Assembly: GCA_027924585.1 (NCBI GenBank)
Contig: BSBM01000232.1
Span: 24,525,501-24,589,500, forward strand
Direction: 5' to 3'
Length of the DNA stretch: 64,000 nucleotides
From: Larix kaempferi
Lineage: Eukaryota > Streptophyta > Pinopsida > Pinales > Pinaceae
Under the pieces are notes generated by a model, which did not search any database, was not told the origin of the DNA, and saw only the letters and a program-made list of their open reading frames with translations. The translations under genes and the position numbers were made by a program. Positions 1 through 11,583 of this stretch are shown here, in pieces (positions within the stretch are counted from its first letter, which is position 1; every line of letters begins with the position of its first letter).

Positions 1-655
1 TGATACACCCTTACAACAAGTACTTCTAGCTTCCTTTAGATACAATGATTTAACATGTGGAGAATAATGGCATGTCATACCATACCAATTTTGACTAGCA
101 CTTGTATTACTTCAACCGAAAATAATCGGATTCACCTGTCTCGCACATGTGCACGCACATATACACACACATATCATGTCATGCAATCTATATATTTAGG
201 AGCATATTATCCATGGTTTTCATCTTTGAATCAAGTTCATGTAGTGAATTATCTCAGTTAAACAGTGTAATCACAAATTAAATGTTATATATTGTTCTTA
301 CCACTATCTCCTCATAAAAAATGACTACATGATCATTATCTCAAGATATAGTATTAATCATATCATTCATGTAGCAATCACAAAGCTTGCAAAACTCCAA
401 AGACAACAAGTAATTATATATGCAACATTAATTGTCCATATGATCATGCAAGTAATGACCCAATGAAAATGAATGATTCAACCAACGATGAATTGTTCAA
501 TTCAATTAATAACCACAATTATTCAATTCTTCATCATCATAGTCAAGAAGTCAAAATCATTTCACATAGTCAAGTTCAAATCATGGGTTACTTACTATCA
601 TTACATTTAAAATTTCATGCAAAAGAAGCATAATATTCAATCCTTAAGTAACATG
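1..655. other. AT-rich stretch without a gene
   Basis: I see no coding signature, RNA gene or element terminus here. The only open frame (from about 55) is short, low-complexity and has no recognisable motif. There is a small CA-rich run near 150-170. Confidence 0.6.
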
Positions 656-1990
656 CAATGCAATTTTTGCATGAGGGGGTAAATTTTTGAATATTTTGCT
701 AACAAATCATGTGGACATCGTGTTCATCTCGAAATTTCCCAAACAAACTAATCGCGGGAGGTTATGGCACTCAATTATGTTGCTCGGATTCGATTTTATA
801 CCCCGATTGAAATTTGTCAATTGTCTTTGAATGGCATCAATGGGTAAAATTTTTAACAATGTGCCAACGGAGTGTGTGGACATTGTCGTCATCATGGCCT
901 TGACCAAAAAAAATTGCAGGAGGTTATGATACTCAATTATACTACTTGAATTGGATTTTATGCCCTTGGTTGAAATTCATTAAGTGTGTGAATGGCATTA
1001 GGAATTGTTTGTAAACTTATCATAACTTGATAACTGATACTCAAATTGATAAACTGCCAGTTTCGTTTGAATCGTGACATTGGAGTACACTTAGGTAAAC
1101 CCCTCTACCATGAGTCCATGATTCATACGTTGCTTATTTCGACAATTTCTGGAACTAGGATTTTGTTGAGTAACATGCAAGGCAATTTTCGAATCATGGG
1201 GTAAATGTTTTAAAACTATACCAACGGAGCGTGTGGACATCATGTTCATATAGGCCTTTCCCAAACAAATTTGCAAGAGGTTACAACACTCAAATATGCT
1301 ACTCGAATTGGACTTTATGCCCCCGGTTGAAATTCACCAAGTGTCCCTGAATGGATTCGGAAGCAAGCTAAAAATCACCATAACTTGATAATCGAGACCC
1401 TTATCGATGAATTGTTAGTTCCACTGGACTCATGACATCATAGTACACTTAGGGACACCCCTCTTTGATGAGTTCATGGATAAGATGTTGTTTATTTCGA
1501 CGATTTTTAGAACTAGTGTTTTGTTGTGGACATTGTGGTCATATCGACGTTTCCCAAACAAACTTGTAGGAGTTTATGTCATTCAATTCTACTACTTGTG
1601 TTGGATTTTATGCCCCTGGTAGAAATTCACCGAGTGTCCCTAAATGGCTTTAGGAAGTGAGTTGAAACTTGTCATAAATTGATAACCGAGACTCAGATAG
1701 ATGAACGATCAGTTCCATTGGACTTGTGACATTGGAGCACATTTAAAGACACCCATATCCCATGGACCAAATGTTGTTTATTTTCACCATTTTTCAGAAC
1801 TAGGGTTTTGTTGAGTAACATGCAATGTAATTTTTCCATCATGGGTAAATTTTTGGAAATTGTGCCAATAGAGCATCTCGAAATTATGGTCATATTGACC
1901 TTGCATTAACAAAATTGTTAGAGGTTATTGCACTCAATTCTTCTGTTGGGATTGGATTTGTGCCCTTGGTTAAAATTCGTTGAGTGTAAG
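656..1990. repeat. Decayed tandem repeat, unit about 350 bp
   Basis: The phrase 'ACTCAATT.TRCTACTTG.RTTGGATTTTATGCCC' recurs in diverged form near 765, 925, 1285, 1575 and 1930, each followed by a 'TTGAAATTCACC' block. A second phrase, 'TGCCAACGGAGYGTGTGGACAT', recurs near 700, 860, 1225 and 1520, with a weaker copy near 1865. Spacings are about 160, 360, 290 and 350 bp, so the parent unit is about 350 bp with one shortened copy. The short minus-strand open frames here follow the repeat and resemble one another for that reason only. No protein family is recognised. Confidence 0.6.
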
Positions 1991-2935
1991 AAGCTAAAGA
2001 GAAATGTTTTCAATGTCAAACCATGTAAGAAGTTAAAGATAAATCTTAAAGATTCCTAATTCATCCAAAGAATGATAACTCAAGGGCATAGTCATACCTT
2101 GTCCAAAGACAAATCTAATTTTCTTGTTGGTATGAGAAGGAGTTCTTGCACACTAAGGTAAAAATAGTAAGTCACATGAGATACCAACCTAGTGCACTAC
2201 CACCTCCTCTTATTAAACCACCATTTATTTCACTAGCTATCCCGCCATCTTAGAGATAGGACCCTCTTGCATTGTTTATTCCACCTACTATTAGATGAGT
2301 AGATCGACCTCTTTGTAGATACATGTGCCTATTCTATAGTGGCTAAACTTACCTACCTTAGAGTGAATATTTGTATCTCTAAGCTACTACAATTGTCCAT
2401 GAGATTGCTTATATGAGATAAAGTAACTTACCCCAAGGGTTTAGGTCCCTTTTTATTCTACTAGTGTTATGCAAGTTATCCAAGTTGTTCATATTTGTAG
2501 TATACGGCATAATAAAGATGAGCCTCAATTAGTGGAACGTCTAGGTTGTGATTATATGTACTTAAAAGAGTGTGAGGGATTTTATCTTCAAGCCATGTAT
2601 CAAAAGTCATTCATAATTCAAGTCCATAGTCATCCATCTTTAGCAAGAAAATTACATAGGCTAAGCACATGAAACAAATCAATTAATATCATAAGTCATG
2701 CATCAATGAGGCCCATCATAGGAATGTTGTCATGTATATGTGAGTCAAAAGTCCACCAATTTCAACATTACTAGTAACTGTGTGTAATTATAAAATTGGT
2801 CAAATCCTATGAATTGTATCCATGCTTCGCCAATGTAGTATGTCATGAAAGAGGACATACATTACCAATATTGCATATAACAAGTATGACATATGAAGTA
2901 TGAGCCACAATTGGGTATAATAAGTGATGTGATAA
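1991..2935. other. Gene-free stretch
   Basis: AT-rich DNA with no element terminus or conserved protein motif that I can see. Open frames such as the one at 2469-2672 lack any recognisable domain. Confidence 0.5.
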
Positions 2936-3115
2936 TGAATTGGGGGATCATTCCTAGATGTGTGTATGTAATCCAAGTGAAATATACCATGAAATAACCA
3001 ACCTAGAAATTGGGGGCTCATCCCGGATATGTTCATGTCTCCCATTAAGTATGTCAAAAGAAAAGATGCGATAAAATCAAGTGTTGGGGGTTTGTTCCCA
3101 GATATAGCCAATGTC
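2936..3115. repeat. Short tandem repeat, unit about 70-75 bp
   Basis: Three diverged copies of a block of the form 'TTGGGGGNTCATNCCNGATATG' lie near 2940, 3010 and 3084. Each is followed by a 'GTATGT..AAG' stretch. A minus-strand open frame (2800-3111) runs through them and probably reflects the repeat rather than a gene. Confidence 0.45.
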
Positions 3116-3597
3116 TAGTTAAATCAAAAGTGTATGTAGGCATAATAGTTGCATGAGAGGTGAAATAAACATGAGTATGTAAGCTATGCCCAAATAGTTA
3201 GGATATGACCCAAAGTATGCAAGGAAAACACCCTAGTGTAACATAAGAATGATCATAAACTAGTGGTGAAGTATATCTTAGTTTTATAATTCATTAATAA
3301 TGAGGTGCAGTTGAGGTTAATTAACATAATCTCTTAGGAAACATTGGATTAGGTTCTACCATAACTCATTCTTGTGAGGAAGTTCATCATTTTCATATGC
3401 ATCTAAAGGTACTACTTAGATTTTTGCATCCAATGGTTGAATATCATGAGCATGCTCATCTTTCCTCTTATGATTATGTGGTATATACATTATTCATTGT
3501 CAACTTTAATCTTGGATTTTGGCTTAGATAGCAACTTTCCTTTGCACGAAAAAATTCATTTATAATTCTTAGGTCCTACCTATACAAATCATGCAAA
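3116..3597. other. Gene-free stretch left of Gypsy-A
   Basis: No coding motif is visible. The last five bases before the LTR (3598-3602, TGGTA) are the left target-site duplication of Gypsy-A. Confidence 0.5.
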
Positions 3598-3602
3598 TGG
3601 TA

Positions 3603-4493
3603 TGACGCAAGGCACCTTATCGACAAGGTTCTTGCTTAACGATTCGACACATACACACGATGCTTACACAGAACTTGGTGTAAAACAGGATGCTATGAAG
3701 TTGGCTTATATTACTTCTAATCAATACGATGTTACAATGCGGAGTTAATACTTGTGAACACCTAATCTAGGTCGGCCTCAGCTGAATGCAAGCGCTTATT
3801 GAGCTACGAATTTGATCTCTGCTCTCTCCAGTTTTCTAATTGAACTTCACTCTCTGCATGAGATACCCCTTCATCTTCTACTCTGCTGCTGCTATTCCCG
3901 AGACCACTGCGATCCCTGAGACATGCATCCTCTGTTAGCCTATCTCTCCATGATCCAACAGATCTGCAACTGTCAGCGCCCCAACCGTGCTGCACAGCCT
4001 CTTCTTGTGGTGACATCTGTCATGTCCTCAACTACCTGCAATAACTGCCATTAACTTCCTTAGCAACCCCGAACTGTTGCCAAGTACTCTCCTTGATTTC
4101 TACACGTCTTTCTGACCTGCTACAGTAGTCTGTCATGTCGGTCATACTGTCCTTTATTAGCTTCGACTCACCTGTCAGTTTCGCTCTATGCTTAGGCTTT
4201 GCCATTCCGCCCCGTCCTCCTCGCTTGGCTCATGCCCAACCTGTTGATGTCGCGGTCTGACAACATGTCGACCTTACTACGACTCCGTGGCAACTTGTTG
4301 CCTATCGACATTCGCATGTCGACTATCGACCTCTTTCCTCCTGTCGACGCACCTCGACAACTTCTACTCGACTTGTTGACTTCGACATTCAACCTGCTCA
4401 TCCGCACCAGTGGTCGTTGGCACTCCCTCTGGTCGGTCTCCTCATGTCAATCAACTTTGACTGATCTGCCTAGGCCCCGATGCTCCTGCATCA
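3603..4493 (-). repeat. Gypsy-A 3' LTR
   Basis: Matches 9283-10247 along its length and keeps the TG...CA ends (plus strand TGACGCAAGG ... CTGCATCA). At 891 bp it is shorter than the 5' LTR because it lacks about 65 bp present at about 9465-9530. It in turn carries 9 bp missing from the other copy near 4347. It contains a cluster of GTCGAC-like motifs (4265-4385). Confidence 0.92.
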
Positions 4494-4505
4494 GACTCCC
4501 TAGGT

Positions 4506-4640
4506 GAAAAAGAACTCGACTGCTCCATTAGTCTCCTGAAATCTTCTTCGGAAATCCATATCGCCTCCTACAACTCATCATGTTTCCATCGCACCAAGTA
4601 TTCTTTCTTTCGCGAACTGCGCGTACGCCCGACTTTGCAT
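4506..4640 (-). pseudogene. Gypsy-A C-terminal chromodomain
   Basis: Translation of the minus strand gives 'KKEYLVRWKHDEL', a TAG, then 'EAIWISEEDFRRLMEQ'. This is the aromatic-cage style chromodomain that defines chromoviruses and is thought to guide insertion into heterochromatin. It lies just before the 3' LTR. The TAG sits where CAG (Gln) would be expected. Confidence 0.8.
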
Positions 4641-4859
4641 TCCTCTATTACTTCTGCGATCTCCTCCCTGTGTCAATCTGGAATCTGTGCTGCCCAGTCG
4701 ATGTTCGACACTTCTATGCTTCCGCTGCTTGAACTTTCTTTGAACTTGTACAGATCTGAGACGTTGAACGTTGGTGAAATGCTCAACTCATTCGGCAGCT
4801 CCAACACATAAGCGTTGTCCAAAATCTTCTTCAGAATCTTACATGGTCCAATCTTCTTC

Positions 4860-5800
4860 AGCTTCAGCTTGTTATAGGTTCATGTCGAAAATCTCTCCTT
4901 CCGCAAATGTGCATAGACCAAGTCTCCTTCGCTGAACGACTGTAGCCCTTTCTTCCTGTCGGCCCTCAACTTGTACGTCGCGTTGCTCCTTTCTATGCAC
5001 TTTCGCACATCTTCATGAACTTCTTTCATGTGCTCTGCGAATGATTCTACATCTGCGCTTTTCCTGATTTCCATCAATAACTCGACCAAATCCACCACTC
5101 CATGTGGGATTCTTCCTTGAACAATCTGGAATGGGCTCAAACCTGTTGACCGATTCACATAATTGTTGTATGCGAACTCTGCTTGTGCCAACATGTTCTC
5201 CCACTGTTTGGGTCTATCGACCGTCAAACATCTCAGAAGGTTTCCCAAACTTCTATTCACCACCTTGGTCTATCCGTCTGTCTGCGGATGATATGCCGAG
5301 CTAAACTGCAACCTCATGTCCAGTTTCTCTCATAGGGTTCTCCAGAAATGCCCCATAAACTTGGTATCCCTATCCGATGTGATACTCTTCGACAACCCAT
5401 GCAATCTGACTACTTCCCTGAAAGAATAGTACAGCGATGCCTATGGCGTCACTTGTCTTCCGACACAGAATAAAGTGTGCCATCTTCGAAAACCTGTCGA
5501 CTACAACAAATATTGAGTCGCTCCCCTGTTGTGTCTTCAGCAATCCTAGGACAAAATCCATACTCAGATGCTCCCATGGGGTATTTGGTACCGGCAAGGG
5601 TGTATACAACCCCGTGTTCTGACTTCTTCCTTTTGCCAACTGGAAAAATCTACTGTCGAACCCACTTTCCAACATCTGTCGCCATTCCTGGCCAATAATA
5701 CCTTTCTTCGACTAATTCCTTAGTCTTGTCGATGCCAAAATGACCTGCTAATCCGCCGCTATGCAATTCCCGGATTAGGTTCTCCCGCACGGATCCTATG
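4860..5800 (-). pseudogene. Gypsy-A integrase (frameshifted, catalytic Glu lost)
   Basis: The zinc-binding part near 5700-5800 is only partly readable ('ELHSGGLAGHFGIDKTK'). The core shows '[14 protein letters not shown]' (first Asp, about 5550-5590) and '[13 protein letters not shown]'. The 'HPQTDG' block near 5265-5295 continues with a TAG where Gln is usual, and 'TKVVNRSLGN' shows Lys in place of the catalytic Glu. The C-terminal part (4880-5263) has 'WENMLAQAEFAYNN' and 'STGLSPFQIVQG', the usual post-core block. Three frames are used, so at least two indels are present. Confidence 0.9.
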
Positions 5801-5889
5801 GGAATACACAACTGTCATCCCTTGAATAGGTATCCCTCTTGGATGAAATAATCCAAGTATGGAGTCTTTTCAACACTCCATGGTTCACG

Positions 5890-6400
5890 ACAAGCCTCCT
5901 ATGCTTTCACAAAATCCTTGTCGGTCGCATACTCTGTCTTCACCGACTCTATCCCTGTTGCCTGAACTGTCGCTGTGTTCAGTAATGCAACTCTCCTACT
6001 CAGCGCGTCGGCAACCTTGTTTGACTTGCCCGACCTATGTCGCAACATGAACGTATATCCCTGTAGGAACTCAACCCATTTCATGTGTCGGTGATTCAAC
6101 TTCGACTGAGTATTTAGATACCTCAGCGCTTGGTGATCTGTGTATAACACAAATTCCTTGGGCAACAAATAGTGCCTCCACTTCTTCAATGCTTGGACAA
6201 CAGCATAAAATTCCTGGTCATATACCAAATACTTTCGCTTTGCATCATCCAACTTCTCACTGAAGAATGCAATTGGTCGGCCCTCCTAGCTCAACACTAC
6301 TCCAATCGTCGTTCCACTCGCGTCGCAATTGACCTGGAAACCTTTGTCGAAATCTGGGAGTGCTAACACTGGGCTCTCGGTGACCTTTTCCTTCAACTTG
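5890..6400 (-). pseudogene. Gypsy-A RNase H
   Basis: Continues the RT frame. '[16 protein letters not shown]' (about 6290-6340) holds the first catalytic Asp, 'YDQEFYAVVQALKKWRHYL' the Glu, and 'LYTDHQALRYL' the next Asp. The block ends with 'KSNKVADALSRR', typical of Gypsy RNase H. One stop lies near 6283-6285 between the first and second motifs. Its role would be removal of template RNA during cDNA synthesis. Confidence 0.9.
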
Positions 6401-6499
6401 TCAAAAGCTCTCTGGGCAGCTTCCGTCCATTTGAATTCACCCTTTCGCATGCACTCTGTCAATGGTGCGCAAATCCGACTGAATCCCCTTATGAAATTC

Positions 6500-7360
6500 C
6501 TGTAGAAGGTGGAAAGTCCATGGAAACTCCTCACTCTTGTTGCGCTTGTCGGTTCAGTCCAATCCAGTATCACCTTCACCTTTTCTGGGCCCATCACCAA
6601 CCCTTTACCCGAGATTACAAATCCCAAGTATACCAGTTCTTCCTTCATGAAGAAACACTTTTGCAGGTTCACCATCAACCTCTCTTCCTACAACTTATGC
6701 AATACCTGTCAAAGGTGTCCCAAGTGTTCTGCCTTGGTTCGACTGAAAATCAGAATGTTGTCTAAGTAGACTGTGACAAAATTTCCCAAGAATGGTTTCA
6801 GTACTTCATTCATCCATCGCATGAACGTACTGGATGCATTAGTCAATCCAAATGGCATGACTAACCACTCATACAACCCTTCCTTTGTCTTGAATGTTGT
6901 CTTCCATTCGTCTCCTTCTCTAACCCGAATCTGGTGATAACCGCTCTTCAGGTCTATCTTCGTGAAGTACTTCGCTCCACTCAAACAATCCATCAAGTCG
7001 TCCATCCTCGACAATGGAAACCGATACTTGATCGTGATTTTGTTGATAGCTCTGGAATCTGTACACATCCTCCATTCTCTACCTTTCTTCAACGCTAATA
7101 CTGCTGGTACCGCGCATGGACTCAGACTCTCTTTGATCAACCCTCTGTCCAACAACTCCCAGACCTATTGATTGAGTTCCTGACCTTCTGTCGGACTCAT
7201 CCTATGCGTTGCTTTGTTTGGCAGACTCGACCCTGGAATTAAGTCAATTTGATGGGATATGCTCCTTGTCGACGGCAATCCCGTTGATGTCTCATCGACC
7301 ACTATGCTCTGGAACTGTTCGAGCATCTTTCCGACTCTTACCAGAATTTTCTCCTCCATT
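6500..7360 (-). pseudogene. Gypsy-A reverse transcriptase (catalytic box mutated)
   Basis: Recognisable RT blocks in order: 'RMSPTEGQELNQ' (N-terminal), '[16 protein letters not shown]', '[14 protein letters not shown]' (motif A, Asp kept), '[14 protein letters not shown]' (motif B) and the catalytic box at 6757-6768, which reads YLDN instead of YxDD. The D-to-N change is a G-to-A transition at a CpG. A TAG stop at about 7156-7158 replaces the usual Gln between 'ELNQ' and 'VWELL'. The thumb ('[11 protein letters not shown]', '[12 protein letters not shown]') follows at 6480-6640. Confidence 0.93.
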
Positions 7361-7559
7361 GTCGCCCTCTCGACCCATGGTCCTTTCAGAATGATAGCAT
7401 AACACCCCGACTGCTTTTCCTCCTACGCAAGGAATTCTTTTACTGAACACATCAACACTCGTTTCTCCCAAAAGTTGCTCTCGCCCGACTTACCGTCAAC
7501 TTGCTCCTCCGTTTTCGGCTTGAGAGTCCTCTTCACGCCATTTTTCCACACTGTGATTG

Positions 7560-7840
7560 TGTTGGCTTGACCATCCTAGATCATCTTCCGATCATATTGC
7601 AATGGCCTCCCTAACAACATATGGCATGCGTCCATTGGGATTACGTCGCACAATACGTTGTCCTCTAACTTCCCGACCTTGAAGATAATCAGGCACTGTC
7701 TGGTCACCTTCACATGGTGTCCTTTCTGCAACCACGAGATCTTGTGAGGGTGTGGATGTTCTCAACATTTCAACCCAATCTTGTCGATGACCTCTGTCGA
7801 CACAAGATTCTCAGTGCTTCCACCGTCAACTATGGTCTTG
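7560..7840 (-). pseudogene. Gypsy-A aspartic protease region
   Basis: In frame with gag, the stretch 'TIVDGGSTENLVS' at about 7800-7835 holds the D-G-G-S form of the retropepsin active site seen in several plant Gypsy lineages. Downstream 'HMLLGRPLQYDRK' (about 7585-7625) matches the usual second protease motif (LLGRPW..D). Stops interrupt the frame just after the active site and again downstream. The enzyme would cleave the gag-pol polyprotein. Confidence 0.75.
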
Positions 7841-8059
7841 CAACGCCATTCACCGATTCGCACCTTGGTTCGAAAGATCGCCTTTCGCTGAGCCGGCTCT
7901 TGTTCGTCGCGTTTGTCTTCTTGAACCAATGTTCTGCTAACCGTCAGAATTCGGTTCCTTCTTTTCCACTCTCTACTACTGTCGGATGCCGACTCTTCCC
8001 TCTCGTCAACTTGCTCATCCCTTTGACGTCTGGGTTTTGACTCCTCTGCAGCATGCAGG

Positions 8060-9120
8060 TTCTCTGGGCATTCATATGCCTTGTGTCTCGCTCCATGAAA
8101 CTTGTAACAGATTATAGCAGGTATGTTAGCTCCTTTTATGTCGGATGGGCCACTTCGACCATATGCACCTAGACCACGAGTCTCACGACCATCACGTCGG
8201 TTCTCCTGCGTGTTCTCCCTTGTCGATGTCCCTTCCGTCCTTCGAGTTTCTTTGATAGATTCCCTTCTGTAACCGCTACTTTGGCCTTTCACAGAAACAG
8301 TCTTCGCACCTCGACCAATCATCCTACCTCTGGTCGCTGCGGATTTCCTCGACAGTTTCTCTTCTTCCTTCAGAGCTAACTGGTAGGCTTCACCCACTTC
8401 TATGAATCTTGACATGCTCAATTCGCCCTGAATGGTATATTTCAATCTATTCAAGTATCTAGCGACAGCTTCTTCTCCTTCGTAGGTTTTACCTGACCGA
8501 ATCGACAATCGGTAGAACTCTTCCGTGTACTCCTTCACGATCATCTCTTTTTATCGAAAGTTCTGCAACTTCTGGAACAAGGAAATTACATAGTTGTTCG
8601 GTAAGAACTTTCCTTTCAGTTTGGCGACCATCCCGTCCCAAGACTTGATCTTATTCTTGCCCTTCTTGACTCTGTCATCCTATACATTGTCCCACCACAA
8701 TGAGGCATGACCCTTCAACCTCAGACATGTAGTCTTAACCCGCTTAGGATCCTCGATCTGCTCTATGTCTAAGTATTTCTCCATCTCTTTGAACCAATCG
8801 ATCAAGTTTTCTGGATCTAGGCTTCTCGAGTAGGTACGAACGTCTATCTTGGTTTGACCTCTCATCTCCGTCAGAAGTTTGATCAGTTTTTCCTCTGGTT
8901 CATCTCTCGTTGCTTCCTGTGGTTCCACTTCTTCGATTTCCTCGTCACTGTGGTCTAGCGCATTAGGAATACAACCATGCCTTTGGCTTTCTTTGATCGA
9001 TGCGACTTCATTTTTCAAAGTTCGCATTATTTAGACGCACTCATCAAACATCTCACGATCAACTGTGACTGCTGCGCCACGCGCTCTTCGCCCTCGGACA
9101 TTAACACCTCTGTGAGCCAT
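8060..9120 (-). pseudogene. gag: Gypsy-A gag (broken)
   Basis: Begins at an ATG at 9120 about 150 bp inside the PBS. The capsid-type motif 'LKGHASLWWDNV' at about 8680-8715 and 'KEYTEEFYRL' at about 8505-8535 are typical of the Retrotrans_gag family. A degraded zinc knuckle lies at 8068-8109 (CYKFHGARHKAYEC): the second Cys is Phe and the spacing is irregular. The frame stays constant but is cut by stops at about 9029, 8677 and 8545, at least one of them TAG where Gln is usual. An Arg/Glu-rich linker precedes the knuckle. Confidence 0.85.
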
Positions 9121-9268
9121 TTTCAACCTCTGCTGAAACTCCCACTCGTCCAATCGCAACCGGACTTCAACAAGTCGTGCACAACTCTACCCAACCTCAA
9201 TTGGGGTTGTTCAACGCACTTGCAGGCTCAATACCATTGACGTTATCCTTCAATATCAGGATGCTATA

Positions 9269-9280
9269 GCTCTGATACCA
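9269..9280 (-). promoter_or_regulatory. Gypsy-A primer-binding site (tRNA-Met initiator)
   Basis: The minus strand reads TGGTATCAGAGC, the complement of the 3' end of plant initiator tRNA-Met, two bases inside the 5' LTR. This fixes element orientation and LTR boundary. Confidence 0.93.
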
Positions 9281-9282
9281 AC

Positions 9283-10247
9283 TAACGCAAGGCACCTTAT
9301 CGACAAGGTTCTTGCTTAACGATTCAACACATACACACGATGCTTACACAAAACTTGGTGTAAAACAGGATGCCATGAAGTTGGCTTATATTACTTCTAA
9401 TCAATACAGTGTTACAATGCATAATTAAAATACTTATGAACACCTAATCTAAGTCATCCTCAGCCTTTACAATACAGAAGTAAAATGTGATGTGTCTCTA
9501 TGTCGACCTTCACCCTCTCACGGCCTCTGCTGAATGCAAGCGCTCACTGAGCTATGGATCCGATCTCTACTCTCTTCAGTTTTCCAACTGAACTTTACTC
9601 TTTGCGTGAATCCCCTTCTGCGTGAGCCACCCCTCTGTCTTCTACTCTTCTGCTGCTGTTCCCAAGACCACTGCGATCCCTGAGACACGCATCCTCTGTC
9701 AGTCAATCTCTCCATGATCCAACAGACCTTCAACTGTTAGCGCCCCAACCGTGCTGCACAGCCTCTTCCTGTGGTGACATCTGTCATGTCCTCAACTACC
9801 TGCAATAACTGCCATTAACTTCCTTAGCAACCCTGAACTGTTGCCAAGTACTCTCCTTGATTTCTACGTGTCTTTGTAACCTGCTACAGTAATCTGTCAT
9901 GTCGGCCATACTGTCCTCTGTCATCTTCGACTCACCTATCAGTTTCACTCTGTTATTAGGCTTCACCATTCCACCCCGTCCTCCTCGCTTGGCTCATGCC
10001 CAACCTGTTGATGTCGCGATCCGACAACATGTCGACCTTACTACGACTCTGCGACAACTTGTCACCTATCGACATTCGCATGTCGACTATTGACCTCTTT
10101 CCTCCTGTCGACAACTTCTACTCGATTTGTTGACTTCGATAGTCAACCTACTCAATTGCACCAGTGGTCGTTGGCACTCCCTCTGGTCGGTCTCCTCGTG
10201 TTGATCAACTTTGACTGATCTGCCTAGGCCCCGATGCTCCTGCATCA
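9283..10247 (-). repeat. Gypsy-A 5' LTR
   Basis: 965 bp, the promoter-side LTR of this minus-strand element. The end next to the PBS has mutated (plus strand TAACGC where the other LTR has TGACGC). The outer end is intact (CTGCATCA). It is followed by TGGTC, matching TGGTA at the left flank in 4 of 5 bases. Confidence 0.92.
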
Positions 10248-10252
10248 TGGTC

Positions 10253-11469
10253 TTATGTGGGTTTCTTCTTCACCCAATAATTTTCTCATAACTTCTCCAT
10301 CATCTGTTTAATTTGGGTGACTAAATATCTTCATTATGATATTTATGGGTATCATAATGGATTTATTTATCAATTTCATGATTGTTTGAATTAGTAGCTT
10401 GTAGTTGGGAAGTTGAACCAACCTTGTAAGTCGGTGGAGGCACCACATCAAGACAAGACAATGGATCAAATACATTAAAGTCAAACCCATAAATGTCACA
10501 CCTCATTATCCATCCACATGACAAAGTCTATTCATTTCTTTGTTGCATCGTTTCTTTTTCAATATTGTTTGGATGTTGTTCGTATATCAAATCCCATTAG
10601 AAAAAAACACACGGACAAATTATATATCTTAGATTTATTTTTTACAATGAATTCTTGAAAAAATGAATTCACGTATTTAAGATACTTCCAAAACTGGCAT
10701 CCAATGCTTTTAGTCCTTTTTGGCCACTACGATGAGTGGAATTTGTCATTGCAAAACTTTTTCCCTCTGCTGGTACTTTATTCTCTACTTGCCATTGTCG
10801 AAAGCTTGATGGTATTGGTGTGCCCATGAATTTCTAAAACCTTAGGGTTTGTTCCTCTTCAATATTTGTATTTGACTATTGAATACAAATTCCCCAATCC
10901 TCTTTTCTTTTGAATGTTAAACCCTCTTCCTCAAAGCAAATTTGTCAACCTTCTCTTGTTTGTTTTATAAACCCTCTTCCTCAAGGAAAATTCTTCAAGA
11001 AACTAGAAGGAAAACCTAGCAAAGGGTGAATTCAACAAATTATTCAAGAAACTACTAATCAAAGAGTGAATTCAAAAGGGGTGATTTACCTTATAATCTT
11101 CAGATCTAAAGTATAAATGGATAATGCTATATCATAGAGGCTCCTCACTATTTTCAAATGTATTTTATGATTTTTTCTTAAGTGATTTTGTTTTGTTTTA
11201 TGTCCCTTTCTTCCCTCCCGTGTGCAGATTTTTTTTTTTTTTTTTTGTTGAATGAAATAGTCAGTGCTAATATGGACACTATAGGCCCATGGAATAGCCC
11301 CTAAATTAGCATCCCATTTTTTGTCATCTTTAGCACCATTAATAACACCTAAAATATCACCGACTTGGGGTAAAAATGTGATTGACTTGGGAATCCTTCT
11401 AAGATGCCAAGTGCGATAGGCTACGCATCTATTTCCTCCCTAATACTATTTTGGATTCTGATAGACCAA
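10253..11469. other. Gene-free stretch between Gypsy-A and the satellite
   Basis: AT-rich DNA with a T homopolymer of about 22 bases at about 11229-11250. From 11265 to 11400 it carries words such as GTGCTAA, TTAGCACC and CCTAAATTAGCATCCC. These resemble, in reverse complement, the short repeats at 29050-29600 near a CACTA-like end. No coding motif is recognised. Confidence 0.4.
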
Positions 11470-11583
11470 TGTTGGTCTCAGTGGACATTAATAACCACCA
11501 TCATCATCAATTTTAATTATCATCTAACATCTTTAATCCTTATCACCTTATAATAAAATCATCATCAACACCATCATCATTAT
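11470..11583. repeat. Left edge of the composite ATC satellite
   Basis: Contains 'CATCATCATCAA' runs and the word 'CACCTTATAATAAAATCATCATC', a variant of the 'CATCTTATAATCAAATCATC' block found in every satellite monomer further right. It ends where the Copia-A LTR begins at 11584. Confidence 0.6.

Larger units (their letters stand above)
3598..10252 (-). mobile_element. Gypsy-A: full-length Ty3/Gypsy chromovirus, degenerate
   Basis: An LTR retrotransposon on the minus strand. Two direct repeats (3603-4493 and 9283-10247) bound an internal region with gag, protease, reverse transcriptase, RNase H, integrase and a C-terminal chromodomain, in the gag-pol order of chromoviruses. An initiator tRNA-Met primer-binding site abuts the right (5') LTR. 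Flanking 5-bp sequences are TGGTA and TGGTC, a target-site duplication with one mismatch. Gag to RNase H reads in one frame (about 9120 to 5900) broken only by stop codons; frameshifts appear in integrase. The element cannot be autonomous: the RT box reads YLDN and the integrase glutamate is replaced by lysine. Confidence 0.93.

Noticed and set aside
2800-3111. Minus-strand 103-codon open frame
   Set aside because: It runs across a 70-bp tandem repeat, has no homology I recognise and has AT-driven composition.
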